Positions 35,775 through 47,246 of a stretch of DNA of 64,000 nt are shown piece after piece. A program made the position numbers and the translations under genes. The first letter of the stretch is position 1; each line of letters starts with the position of its first letter. The notes under the pieces are model-generated. The model was not told where the DNA came from, ran no database searches, and saw nothing but the letters and a program-made list of their open reading frames with translations. The stretch is from Casuarina equisetifolia (Eukaryota > Streptophyta > Magnoliopsida > Fagales > Casuarinaceae), in the NCBI GenBank assembly GCA_028551475.1, contig CM052354.1, positions 1,905,391-1,969,390 on the forward strand, read 5' to 3'.

Positions 35775-36117
35775 GAATAATGCCTCAAAGTGGTTGTTAG
35801 ACAATAACAAGTCTATTATTAATCACTTTCCTAGCCTACCCACGAGCAATATTCTATTTTAATCAAAAGCCATAAAGAAAAGGCAAAGAGAATCATTCCC
35901 AGGCCCTGACTATGACGCAGAGTACAAGGATGCAACGGAGATTAAAGTAAATTGACTACAAAGTAGGTCGACCAGAGCTTCTACGTGACTTATTTTCTAA
36001 CGCGCACGGAATTTTCTACTTCTTTCGAAAAGACTCCGAAATAAAAGAAAGAGAAAAATGAAGTCATTGTGGAAATTGTTAGGTATGGAATCAAAATTAA
36101 GGTTCGACAAATATCAT

Positions 36118-36640
36118 TGGCATAATCCAATTCAGTCATAATATTAATCTTTTAGGTGAAGAAAACATTGTGATCTTCATAGAAGGGACCCATAATTCTT
36201 TGACATATTTCAGTCAAAAATTTGATCTGGTCTTTGAACCAGGATTTTGTTGGCAAAGACGACTTAATAGGCCCCATAAAGCTTAATAACACTATGGTGC
36301 CTAACATTATAAACAAATAAGTCTTTCATAAAGATCTTGCCATTAACCACCTTGGCTGTCAAGGAGACTAACTTGTTATTGGCATAACCCAATTCAGTCA
36401 AAGTATTAAGCTTTTAGGTGAAGAAAACACTGTGATCTTCATAGAAGGGACCCATAATTCTATGACATATTTCAGTCAAAAATTTGATCTGGTCTTTGAA
36501 CCAGGATTTTATTGGTAAATAAGAGGACTTAATAGGTCCCATAAAGCTTAATAACACTGCTGTGCCTAACTTTATAAACAAATAAGTCTTTCATAAAGCT
36601 CTTGCCATTAACCACCTTGGATGTCAAGGAGACTCACTTG
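36118..36640. repeat. 260-bp direct tandem duplication
   Basis: TTGGCATAA followed by CCAATTCAGTCA occurs at 36,118 and 36,379. The two ~260-bp copies run to about 36,377 and 36,640. The leading copy at 1-900 has the segment once. Confidence 0.9.
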
Positions 36641-37159
36641 TTAAGTCTTTTTTTATTTCAACAATTCTTACCTCGTAGCCTCGCTTTACCCTAGGATGTC
36701 AAGGAGTTTAGTTAGTTACAGTAAATGGCACATTGCTTTTCGTATCTATAATGAAGAAACGAAGTCAAAGTGGTAGGCCTCAGCAATAAATATAAAGAAA
36801 AAAATATTCAAGGTTAGGGTGTTCGCGCTGTTATCAAACGATGGGAGATTCTTGGTTATCATTTACATGCAAAAAAACACTCCGTTTTCATTGATAGCAA
36901 ATAATTATCCCTTTCATAGGGGACTATTTTAATCGAAGGTTAAAAATTTATGCCTTTACTCAACCAATAGCACACTAAGAAAGAAATTCTATTTGTAAGG
37001 ACTTCTAGAATGATGATAAAGGGCCCAACAGTTTCTTCAATCATATTGTTCTGGAGGTAATGATTTAGTTTGATGGATAATAAGTGTAAAAATATAAAAT
37101 CTTGGACTCATTCGTTTCTATTTGGCATTGTTCTAATGATAGAGAAGTCTATGATGGAA

Positions 37160-37900
37160 GCTTCGGAAATGCCTGGGGTGTACTTTCCCATGGCATCTAG
37201 GAATGAAACTCCATCATATTGAAAATGCGGCTATGAAGACAAAGTTGGAACATGACCAGGGAGAGGTAAATCATTATTGTGAATCATTTCTTCGTTTTTG
37301 TTTGTGGTGATCATCATTTTCGATCTTCCCAATTATGGTTTTGGTTCATAGTATCAAGTATCTGTGTAAATTTCAACGGGGTCATCCTCCCAGAAGTTAG
37401 TAAAACGAGTCCAAGTGTATAAGCCTTCCCCATGGAGATTAAAATGGAATAAAAAATTCAAATGGATGTCCAGCCTATCCAGCTACTTATGGTTGAATAT
37501 TTATTCAAAGAATAATGAAAGAGGATTTTGTTTCCTTCAAAATTTTGGTGTTAGCTTATCTTTCAACTTTCGGTTTTTAGGGCTGTGATCTCTTATATTA
37601 ATTGTCATCACTTAGAATTTCAGCAAATTCAGAGTCTTTTTATATCAAATAGCACTGACTGCAAGACCTGTAACTGGAAATGAACTTGCCATTAAGATTA
37701 TACAGGGATATTCTTGCGTTATCTCTCACCCTATGACCATTGCTTGAAAGTGAAAGCCTAAAACGAGTCAACCACTCGAGAAGGATCCAAAGGTTATTAT
37801 TGTGGTCATTAAAGATTATTATTTTGGTTGTTAAAATTGTGGAACATGATCAATTTTCTAAAGTCTACCATTACAAAAAAGCAAAGTGAAAGTGCATGTG
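37160..37900. repeat. Upstream module M, copy 2
   Basis: Closely matches 2,315-3,055 and more distantly 57,890-58,560. Noncoding. Confidence 0.75.
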
Positions 37901-38340
37901 TGAGTGTAGAAAATGAGCAATTTTTAGATAAAGACTTTATAAAGTAAAAGTGCATGTGTGATTGGAAATGTGAACAATTTTTTAAAATCTATAAGACGTC
38001 AAAGGTTATTTTGTGGTTGTTAAAATATGGAATGTGATAAATTTTCTAAACTTGAAAATGAAAGTGCAATGGTGATTGAAGAATATAAATAGACAAACTT
38101 ATAAAGTGAAAGTGCTCATGTGTTGGAAAATGTAAATAATTTTTTGAAGTCTTATTAAGAAGACTTAAAAAGTGAAAGTTCTTAGGTGATTGGGGAATGC
38201 GAACAATTTTTTGAAGTCTACCAATATGAAAACATACAAAATGAAAATGCTTAGATGATAGGTAAATGTGAACCAAAGTGTAAAGGTGATTGAAAAATGT
38301 AAATGATTTTCTAAAGTTTACTACAATGAAGACTCACATC
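37870..38340. repeat. Degenerate minisatellite monomers ahead of kinase copy 2
   Basis: Counterpart of 3,040-3,520. The minus-strand open frame 38,046-38,276 is an accident of the 69-bp (23-codon) period. Confidence 0.7.
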
Positions 38341-38587
38341 TTTGAATCTAAATCAAGATCATTTTTCAATATTCTAATAGGAAAAGAAAAGAAAGAAGCT
38401 ATTAATCAAACAACAACAAATTTATCAAAAGTCAAGCCCATCCCACAAGGATTGGAAATGACTCATCCCTTCATACACTAAGATTTATGGTGACTAAGTC
38501 ATCAAAGGCTAACACAAAGTCAAGCCCATCCCATACGGAAGAGTGGAAGATAACATAAATCAAAGCAATGGAGAACAAAGCTTTATT

Positions 38588-38595
38588 TATAAATA
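38588..38595 (+). promoter_or_regulatory. Candidate TATA box, kinase copy 2
   Basis: TATAAATA plus AAGCC, 44 bases before the ATG at 38,632, matching copy 1. Weak evidence on its own. Confidence 0.35.
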
Positions 38596-38631
38596 AAGCC
38601 CTTAGTGCTAAATGTTATGCAAACTAAAACA

Positions 38632-41600
38632 ATGAGCTCATCAAGTTTTAAGAAACTACCCAACTCTATTTCTTTCATCTTTCTTGTTGCATTGCTTTCA
38701 CTACCAAATATTGATTTTGTTTTTGGATCTATAGTACAAGCCAATGATCTTTTGAAAAGGAAAAACAACCTTCAAAAGGAAGCTCAATCTCATCTACCTT
38801 TGTTGACATCCCTTCCTATTACTCCCATCAATTCCCTAGCTAGTTTAGCTCTAAGCACAAACCCATGTGCTTTATTTCGTATTTCTTGCAATGTTGCTGG
38901 AAGTGTCACTAGAATGAACCTCACCAATTCTAGATTACAAGGTACACTTCATGAACTCTTTTTTTTTTATCTTTTCTCAATCTTACGTATGTTGATCTCA
39001 GTAAAAATGCCCTTTTTGGTGCCATTCCACTTGAGATTAGTTACTTATCCCAACTCAGTTATCTTGATTTATCACATAATCAATTGTCTGGAAAAATCCC
39101 ATCAGAGATTGGTCATTTCGCTTATCTTAAGATCCTTAACTTCTATGAAAACCATTTAAATGGTTTCATTCCTTTTGAAATAGGAAATATGACATCCCTC
39201 ATGGAATTAAGGCTTCAAAGAAATAGTTTTTATGGCTCAATTCCAATATCACTAGATAAATTAGAAAATCTTACCCTTCTTAATTTATGCAACAATAACC
39301 TTTCTGGATCCATTCCTAAAGTTGTAGGAAAGTTAAGAAACTTAACAAATTAGACTTCAGCCAAAACCAACTTAATGGTTCCATTCCAGCTTATTTTGTA
39401 AATTTGAATAAATTGCAAGTGTTATATCTTTGGGGCAACAATCTTATTGGCTCAATTCCTAAAGAGATAGGCAAGTTGACAAATCTTAAAGATCTAGACT
39501 TAAGCCAAAACCAACTTAATGGTTCTATTCCTACTTCACTTGATAATTTGAGCAAATTGGAAGTGTTATATCTTCAAAGCAACAACCTTTCTGGTTCTAT
39601 TCCTGAAGAGATAGGAAACTTGAAAAACATTAAAAATCTAAGTTTGTATGACAACTAACTTCATGGTTCTATTCCAACTTTATTTGCTAAGTTAAGCAAA
39701 TTGGAAAATTTATATCTTCAGCGCAACAACCTTGTTGGTTCAATTCTTGAAAAGATAGGCAAGTTAACAAATCTTAAAGATCTAGACTTAAGCCAAAACT
39801 AACTTAATGCTTCTATTCTTACTTCACTTGATAACTTGAGCAAATTGGAAGTGTTATATCTTCAAAGCAACAACCTTTCTGGCTCTATTCCCGAAGAGAT
39901 AGGAAACTTAAAAAACCTTAAAATTCTAAGTTTGGCTGACAACCAACTTCATGGTTCTATTCCAACTTCATTTGCTAAGTTAAGCGAATTGGAAAATTTA
40001 TATCTTTGGCGCAACAACATTGTTGGCTCAATTTTTGAAGAGATAGGCAAGTTGACAAATCTTAAAGATTTAGACTTAAGCCAAAACCAACTTAATGGTT
40101 TTATTCCAACTTCATTTGTAAATTTGACCAAATTGGAACTATTATATCTTTGGGGCAACAATCTTGTTGGATCAATTCCTAAAGAGATAGGCAAGTTGAC
40201 AAATCTTAAAGATCTAGACTTAAGCCAAAACCAACTTAATGGTTCTATTCCTACTTCACTTGATAATTTAAGCAAATTGGAAGTGTTATATCTTTGAAAC
40301 AACAACCTTTCTGGCTCTATTCTTGAAGAGATAGGAAACTTAAAAAACCTTAAAAATCTAAGTTTGTGCGATAACCAACTTCATGGTTCTACTCCAACTT
40401 CATTTGCTAAGTTAAGCAAATTGGAAAATTTATATCTTCAGCGCAACAACCTTGTTGGTTCAATTCTTGAAAAGATAGGCAAGTTGACAAATCTTAAAGA
40501 TCTAGACTTAAGCCAAAACCAACTTAATGCTTCTATTCTTACTTCACTTGATAACTTGAGCAAATTGGAAGTGTTATATCTTCAAAGCAACAACCTTTCT
40601 GGCTCTATTCCCGAAGAGATAGGAAACTTACAAAACCTTAAAATTCTAAGTTTGGCTGACAACCAACTTTATGGTTCTATTCCAACTTCATTTGCTAAGT
40701 TAAGCAAATTGGAAAATTTATATCTTTGGTGCAACAACCTTGTTGACTCAATTTTTGAAGAGGTAGGCAAGTTGACAAATCTTAAAGATCTAGACTTGAG
40801 CCAAAACCAACTTAATGGTTTTATTCTAACTTCATTTGTAAATTTGACCAAATTGGAACTATTATATCTTTGGGGCAACAATCTTGTTGGATCAATTCCT
40901 AAAGAGATAGGCAAGTTGACAAATCTTAAAGATCTAGATTTGAGGCAAAACCAACTTAATGCTTCTATTCCTACTTCACTTGATAATTTAAGCAAATTAG
41001 AAGTGTTATATCTTCAAAACAATAACCTTTTTGGCTCTATTCCTGAAGAGATAGGAAACTTGAAAAACCTTATAAATCTAAGTTTGTGCGACAACCAACT
41101 TCATGGTTCTATTCCAATTTCATTTGCTAAGTTAAGCAAATTGGAAAATTTATATCTTTAGCATAACAACCTTGTTGGCTCAATTCTTGAAAAGATAGGC
41201 AAGTTGACAAATCTTAAAGATCTAGACTTGAGCCAGATCCAACTTAATGGTTCTATTCCAACTTCATTTGCTAACTTAAGCAAATTGGAAATTTTAAATC
41301 TTCGAAGTAACAACCTTTCTGGCTCTATTCCTGAAGAGATAGGAAACTTAAAAGACCTTAAAATTCTAAGTTTAGGTGACAATAAACTTCATGGTTCTAT
41401 TCCTATTTTATTTGCTAACTTAAGCAAATTAGAAGTGTTATATCTAAGGGCTAACCAATTTTCCGGTCCCATTGTAGAAGAAATCATAGATAATAAGATG
41501 TTAATTCATCTTGCTTTGGATGATAACTATTTTACGGGTCATTTGCCAAAAAATATTTGTTTTGGTGGATTACTTCAAAATTTTTCTACATCCAACAACC

Positions 41601-43600
41601 TTTTTGTTGGCAAAGTGCCCAAGGACTTAAGAACTTGCACAAGCTTAATTAGAGTGAGGTTGGATTACAATCAGCTTAGTGGAGATATAGCTAAAGACTT
41701 TGGTACCTATCCAAACTTGACTTATATCGATCTAAGTCAAAATAGGTTTTATGGAAAAATCTCAAACAATTGGGTACATTGTCAACGACTAGAAGCCTTA
41801 AAAATTAGTGCAAACAATATTACTAGTAGCATACCACCTGAAATTGGAAATGCAATTCAAATACATGTGCTTGATCTTTCTCAAAATTATATAGTTGGGG
41901 TGATTCCAATAGAACTCGGTAGGTTGAAGTTTTTAGAAAAGTTGATGTTGAATGGCAATCAACTTTTTGGAGCTATGCCTTTGGAATTTGGATCGTTGAC
42001 TAATCTTGAATATCTTGATTTGTCCTCAAATAAGTTAACAAGTCAATTCCAGGTAATTTAGGAAACTTGTTGAAATTGTATTACTTAAATTTAAGTTGCA
42101 ACAATTTTAGTGGAGAGATTCCAATTCAACTTGGAAATTTGTTCCACCTTTCTAAATTAGATTTGAGCTTTAACTCTATAAATGGAGAGATACTTTCATA
42201 TATTAGTAACATGCAAAGCTTGGAAGAGTTGAATCTCTCCTATAATTATCTTTCAAGTTTCATTCCAAAAGCCTTTGAAGAAATGCATGGCCTAATTTAT
42301 GTTAACATATCTTACAATGAGTTGCAAGGTCCTATTCCTAATAGTACAGCATTTCATAATGCTTCCTTTGAAGCATTAGAAGGGAATAAAGGGTTGTGTG
42401 GAAACATTAAAGGATTGCAAACTTGCAATACTCCCATGATAAGCAAACATGTCATGAAAAAAGGTTATATAATTGTGTTGGTTATTATTTTACCCATCTT
42501 AGGAGCACTCCTGGTTCTATTTACTTTATTTCAAGTTTTTAACATCAAGAATAGGAGAAAAAAAATGTCTTGAATCAAAACAAAATGAAAAGCATGGAGA
42601 TGTATTTTTTTCAGTGTTAAACTTTAATGGGAGGAAAATGTATGATGAAATCATAAAAGTAACTGAGGCTTTTGATGAAAAGTATGTAATTGGGGAAGGA
42701 GGATGTGGAAAGGTCTACAAAGCAGAGCTATCCTCATCTGAGGTAATAGCTGTGAAGAAACTCCACCCTCATCATGAGAACGATAAAATATTTAAGAAAC
42801 AATTCGTGAATGAGATAAAGGCGTTAATGGAGATCAAACATCGAAACATCATCAAACTTTATGGTTTTTGTTCATATGATAAACATTCATTTTTGATATA
42901 TGAGTACCTTGGAGGGGGTAGCTTGGCCTTAATGTTGATGAATGAAGAAGTAGCTAGAGTGCTTGATTGGAGAAAGAGGTTAAATATTATTAAAGGTATA
43001 GCTCATGCCTTGAGCTACGTGCATCATGGGTGCTCTCCATCCATTATCCATAGAGACATATCAAGCAAAAACATCTTGCTGGATTCTAAATATGAGGCTC
43101 ATGTTTCAGACTTCGATACAACTAAGCTTTTGAACACATGCTCATCTAATTGGACTTCTCTTGTAGGAACATATGGATATGTTGCACCAGCTGAATGCAT
43201 TGTCCTATGGTCTAAATTTTTATTAACATTTATGGCATACATGTTGATTTTAGTTTTCTTTCTTTCTCTCTTTGTTGGTTTTTTTTTTTTTTGGCTAGAG
43301 CTTGCATATACAATGAGAGTCACCACAACATGTGACGTATATAGCTTTGGTGTCTTGGCATTTAAAGTCATGATGGGAAAGCATCCTGGTGACTTGATTT
43401 CTATACTATCATCTTCATCAATTGAGAGAAATTTAAGGGATGTGCTCAACCAACACCTTCCACTTCCAACATGTCAAGTTGAGGATAGCCTTATAACAAT
43501 TGCACAACTTGTAACAAATTGCTTAAATACCAATCCGCAATATAGGCCAACAATGCATATGATTTTTCAAGTCTTGTCAGCTAAAATTACAAATTCCTAA
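38632..43600 (+). pseudogene. MIK2: MIK2-like LRR receptor kinase pseudogene, copy 2
   Basis: Paralogue of the copy at 5,385. The ATG at 38,632 is preferred over the earlier GTG-initiated extension because copy 1 has its ATG at the same place. Seen: signal peptide (ISFIFLVALLSLP), cap with CALFRISCNVAGSV, roughly 48 LRRs of 24 residues, membrane segment 42,463-42,545, then kinase with IGEGGCGKVYKAEL, AVKKL and [10 protein letters not shown]. The DFG motif is changed to DFD. The intron after VAPA has lost its GT donor but is open through in frame. Breaks: T-run frameshift near 38,965, another near 39,335, stops at 39,656, 39,800, 40,295 and 41,158, frameshifts near 42,045 and 42,566. The kinase frame 42,614-43,600 is uninterrupted. 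Confidence 0.9.
39421..41250 (+). repeat. Higher-order LRR array, ~2.5 x 720 bp (10 LRRs each)
   Basis: The text TTATATCTTTGGGGCAACAA recurs 720 bp apart at 39,422, 40,142 and 40,862. 720 bp is ten 72-bp LRRs. The first two full copies differ by only about 25 bases by hand count (near 96-97% identity); the third fades out after about 400 bp. Stops at 39,656 and 39,800 are found only in the first copy and the one at 40,295 only at its own position. Confidence 0.93.
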
Positions 43601-46600
43601 CTTTAGCCATCTTTATGAGACATTGCATTGCAAAAGCCATGCTAAAAGGCATTGATTACTATGTTTATTTGGCATAATACATGCTAAATATTTAAACATG
43701 TCTAAGATGTTTTATTTGAAAAGTTATTTCTTTTAAGTGATAAGTATCTACAAGTCATTTGCAAGCTAGTTCTGTTTGGCATCTTAGTTAGCAATTTGCT
43801 ACTTTATTGTATGTCAAATTTTACTATTTTTGTGAGGGGAACATTGCAAGACAAGAAAGAATACACAAATAAAGAGAAAGTAGAAAAACATGATATACTA
43901 ATTTTCATAATTTGACTTGAAGCATGCACATAATGGAGATACAATTAGGAGAATTATATTGTTAAAAATTTCGCAGTTCACATCCTCTCCACAAATTTGA
44001 CACATTTTCATAAAGGAAGCAACATTTCTTTGACTTTATTTATACATTTTAAATAATGTTGATATGTTATTGCATTTGCTTCTATACATTTTTGTTCCCT
44101 CTTTAAAGATTGAGAATTGATTTTTATCAATTCAATATGGGATAAGGATAAATGGGGGGTTAGTTTTCTCCATCTTAAGAAGTGGAAATGCTACTAAAGA
44201 AATATGATCCAATTAATTTATGCTGAATGTTATGGAGAGGATCTCCTCAAAGCATTGGACAAAGAACTTTCAAATGACTTTTTGTTTACTTAAGAATAAT
44301 GATCAACCATTTTCTAGAATAGATGAATACTTTAGCTGAATTAGGCAAAATGCAAAAACAAAGCATATTATTCAAGTTGAAAGTCAACCTCGATGTGATT
44401 TACTTGGAGGCGAGCAATTGCTACGTTGAGAGCAATAATATTTGGAGGGAAGCAAGTGCCATCTACTTCCATTAGAGAGTTGTGGCACTAAATTGCGTGA
44501 GCAACAATCCTGCATGATTATGCCTTAGATATTTATATAGGTCATATTGATAGAATTGAAGATTTTGTTCTTGCCTACAAGAGTCTTAGTGTAAAATTTT
44601 TAGCTTTGTGAACTAGGACATTATATCTTTTATGAAATTGGGCTATGGTAGTGGTACCCAATAGCTTCAACTGAAAGGGATGATTGCATTTCATAAAATC
44701 ATGAGTAAAAAGTGTTAAAAAAGTAGTAAGTGAATACATTATATTTTTTGAGCTTTTTAATTTGAAATATATACTCATTTCATTCCTTCAAAAGAAGCTA
44801 TTCTTTCAAGTTTCTTTTATTCCTATTTTTTTGGTAATATGAAATACTTCTTGCTTTATTTTCCTCCCAGTTTTTTATACCTCTTGGAAGCTAATAATGA
44901 TATGAAAGAGATGCAGTGAATATGATTCTTGCTAAGTGGAAGGCTAAAATACTCCACAAGAAGATGTCAGAAAAGCCTTAAATGTAGGTTTTTGTAATGA
45001 ACCAAGGTATGCAGTTGAAGCTAAATATGACTTCTATTTAATGTCCTACACATTTGTTATTCTATTTTTACCCTTAAATCAAGCTGCTATTTGAATTAAA
45101 CCAAGTCACTTTGGTTGGGCTTGGCTGGTGCTTCTCATTGGACTGCAGTGGCTTTTTGCATCCAAATATATGAATATCAAATAAGAATGAATTTTTTAAT
45201 TCAAAAGAAATCTACAAAAAAGAAAAAAAATGATCTTTTACAGTGTAAACACAACACAACAACCAACTCTTCCCCATCTTTCTCTGCCTTCATTTTCCTT
45301 TACTGAAGTGACATTTTCGAGACTATGCAATTTAAATTAGATATAAGGGTGGGAATTTCAGCTTGTAGGAAGGTACATTTCATTTCTCATTTCTTTTTCT
45401 TTCTTTTCCAAATACATAGGCATGGTAGGGTTTTTGGTAAGGGCACTCTTATATATAGTAACTACTGACCTTAAGGACAAGTTTTGCGCAATAATAAGGG
45501 CCACACGTAAACAGCTTGACTCACCTTGAGATACTATTTAGAAAGCTTCTTTGTCTAGCAATCACTAACGAGGAGCAGATAAAAGACCACTTAAAGGGTT
45601 GTCACTACAATGAGCGGCAACATTGATATGAAGTTTATAAAAGATGAAATCCAATTGAGTTCTGCTGAAGAATGCAAAGGATCGTACTGTTGTCAAAGAT
45701 CCCTTAACGATTATGAAAAGATGCTTCTAGCATAGTTTAGTCAATTTTGGGTAGCTTTTTTTTTTTTTTTTTCTCTCTCTCTTTACTTGATCATTTTGAT
45801 TGCCTCCTTTTTAGACTGTCAATATGTACGATAGAAATGATCCTTTAGCACTTAGGGTTGGCTAGGAGGGTCCTAATTTGTGAACTCGAATATAGTGCCG
45901 CCACTAAAGAGGTCATCGACGAGGAGTCGAAAGCGCTAATCACATTCCTTGTCCTCAATAGAAATTTAATACAGAAACACAACATGTTATTTGGAGGAGA
46001 GCAAGCAAGTGTGATGCTAAGAATATTAATATATTTGCATTTTGGTCTCCTTCTATGAAAGAGTGGTAGTGTCTTGGAAAGTTGATCCTACTAAACATGA
46101 TGCATTTTTTGCTACAGAAAGTGGTCCCCAAGCAATCATATTCTTATGAAAATAACTTATCATATGATCTACTTCTGGCAAGGCAAGCTTATCATGCTCC
46201 GTATAGGTGGTCTTCTACAAGGATGTTGCTACCACACAAGCGGTGACTTCAGCAAGTTGCAGGTCTAGACTATTAACACTTTTGAGTTCAGAACAAAGTT
46301 ACACATAGATGAGACTTCCTTGAAGTTTATATATTGCTTTCACATTTCTAACAATATTATTTGACTAATTATTGAAGAAAAGTGGAAATCACATTCTTTT
46401 TTTTTTCTAATCAAAACTATGCAATGGTATAGTTATAAGCAGATGATGCACTATTGGCGTAAAGTTAAATTACATGAGTCAATCTTGGAGGATAATGTAT
46501 TGGTAGAATTTAAAATTTTGCATTTATGTCTTCAAAAGACTAAAGGGAAAACTTTTAATTTTTGTGTGTAGGAAAATGTTGGCTCTTGTGAAACCAGTTG

Positions 46601-47246
46601 CAATTTTCAAAATTTATGGGTGAAAACTTAGGTTCCTATATAATCTTCTATAATAGTGGATTGTTTTAAGAAAAAGACAATTGAATAAGTCAAGTCACTT
46701 CTATTTTTAAGCTCATTAATATGAGAGTCAAAAAATGTCCTCTTTTCCTCCTCCAAATCTTAATTTAATGTTCTTTCAATTGTATTATATGAAATGCTTT
46801 TAGTTTTATATTTGAACCTCCCCAACTTTTGGCACCTTTGCAGGCTCATACCGATATGAGACATGCATGATTTTGGTGTGAACCAGGTATAAAACTGAGG
46901 CTAAGGTGCGGCTTCTACAGTAGCAGTGGAACAAACTGCTTCAACATAAGGCAACGAATTCCATTTGAAGAAATGGCAAGTGAATTAATTAAGTCGCTTC
47001 TTAATATAAATTTTGATATTTGCATTCATTCTCTTCATTCAAAAATTTCCTTACGCTTATTTTAATCCAGTTTGAGTTACGATAGAAAATACTTCTCGTT
47101 TTAACTTTTCTTCCTCCCAGCTTCTGGTACCTCTTGTAAGCTCACACCGAAATGAGGGAGATCAGGGGAACATGAATCCGGCAAAAGCAACGAAAGAAGT
47201 TCCAGCCTTACTTCTTGGAGTCCAGCATCATATTTGTATGTGCAGC
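43601..47246. other. Noncoding DNA between kinase and EDR2 fragments, copy 2
   Basis: Aligns piecewise with 10,036-13,334. Landmarks include a long T run with CT repeats near 45,755-45,785. The frame at 45,858-46,058 is not open in copy 1 and matches nothing I know. Nothing else seen. Confidence 0.5.

Noticed and set aside
45858..46058. 66-residue open frame in copy 2
   Set aside because: Not open at the aligned place in copy 1 (about 11,830-12,010) and no domain recognised.
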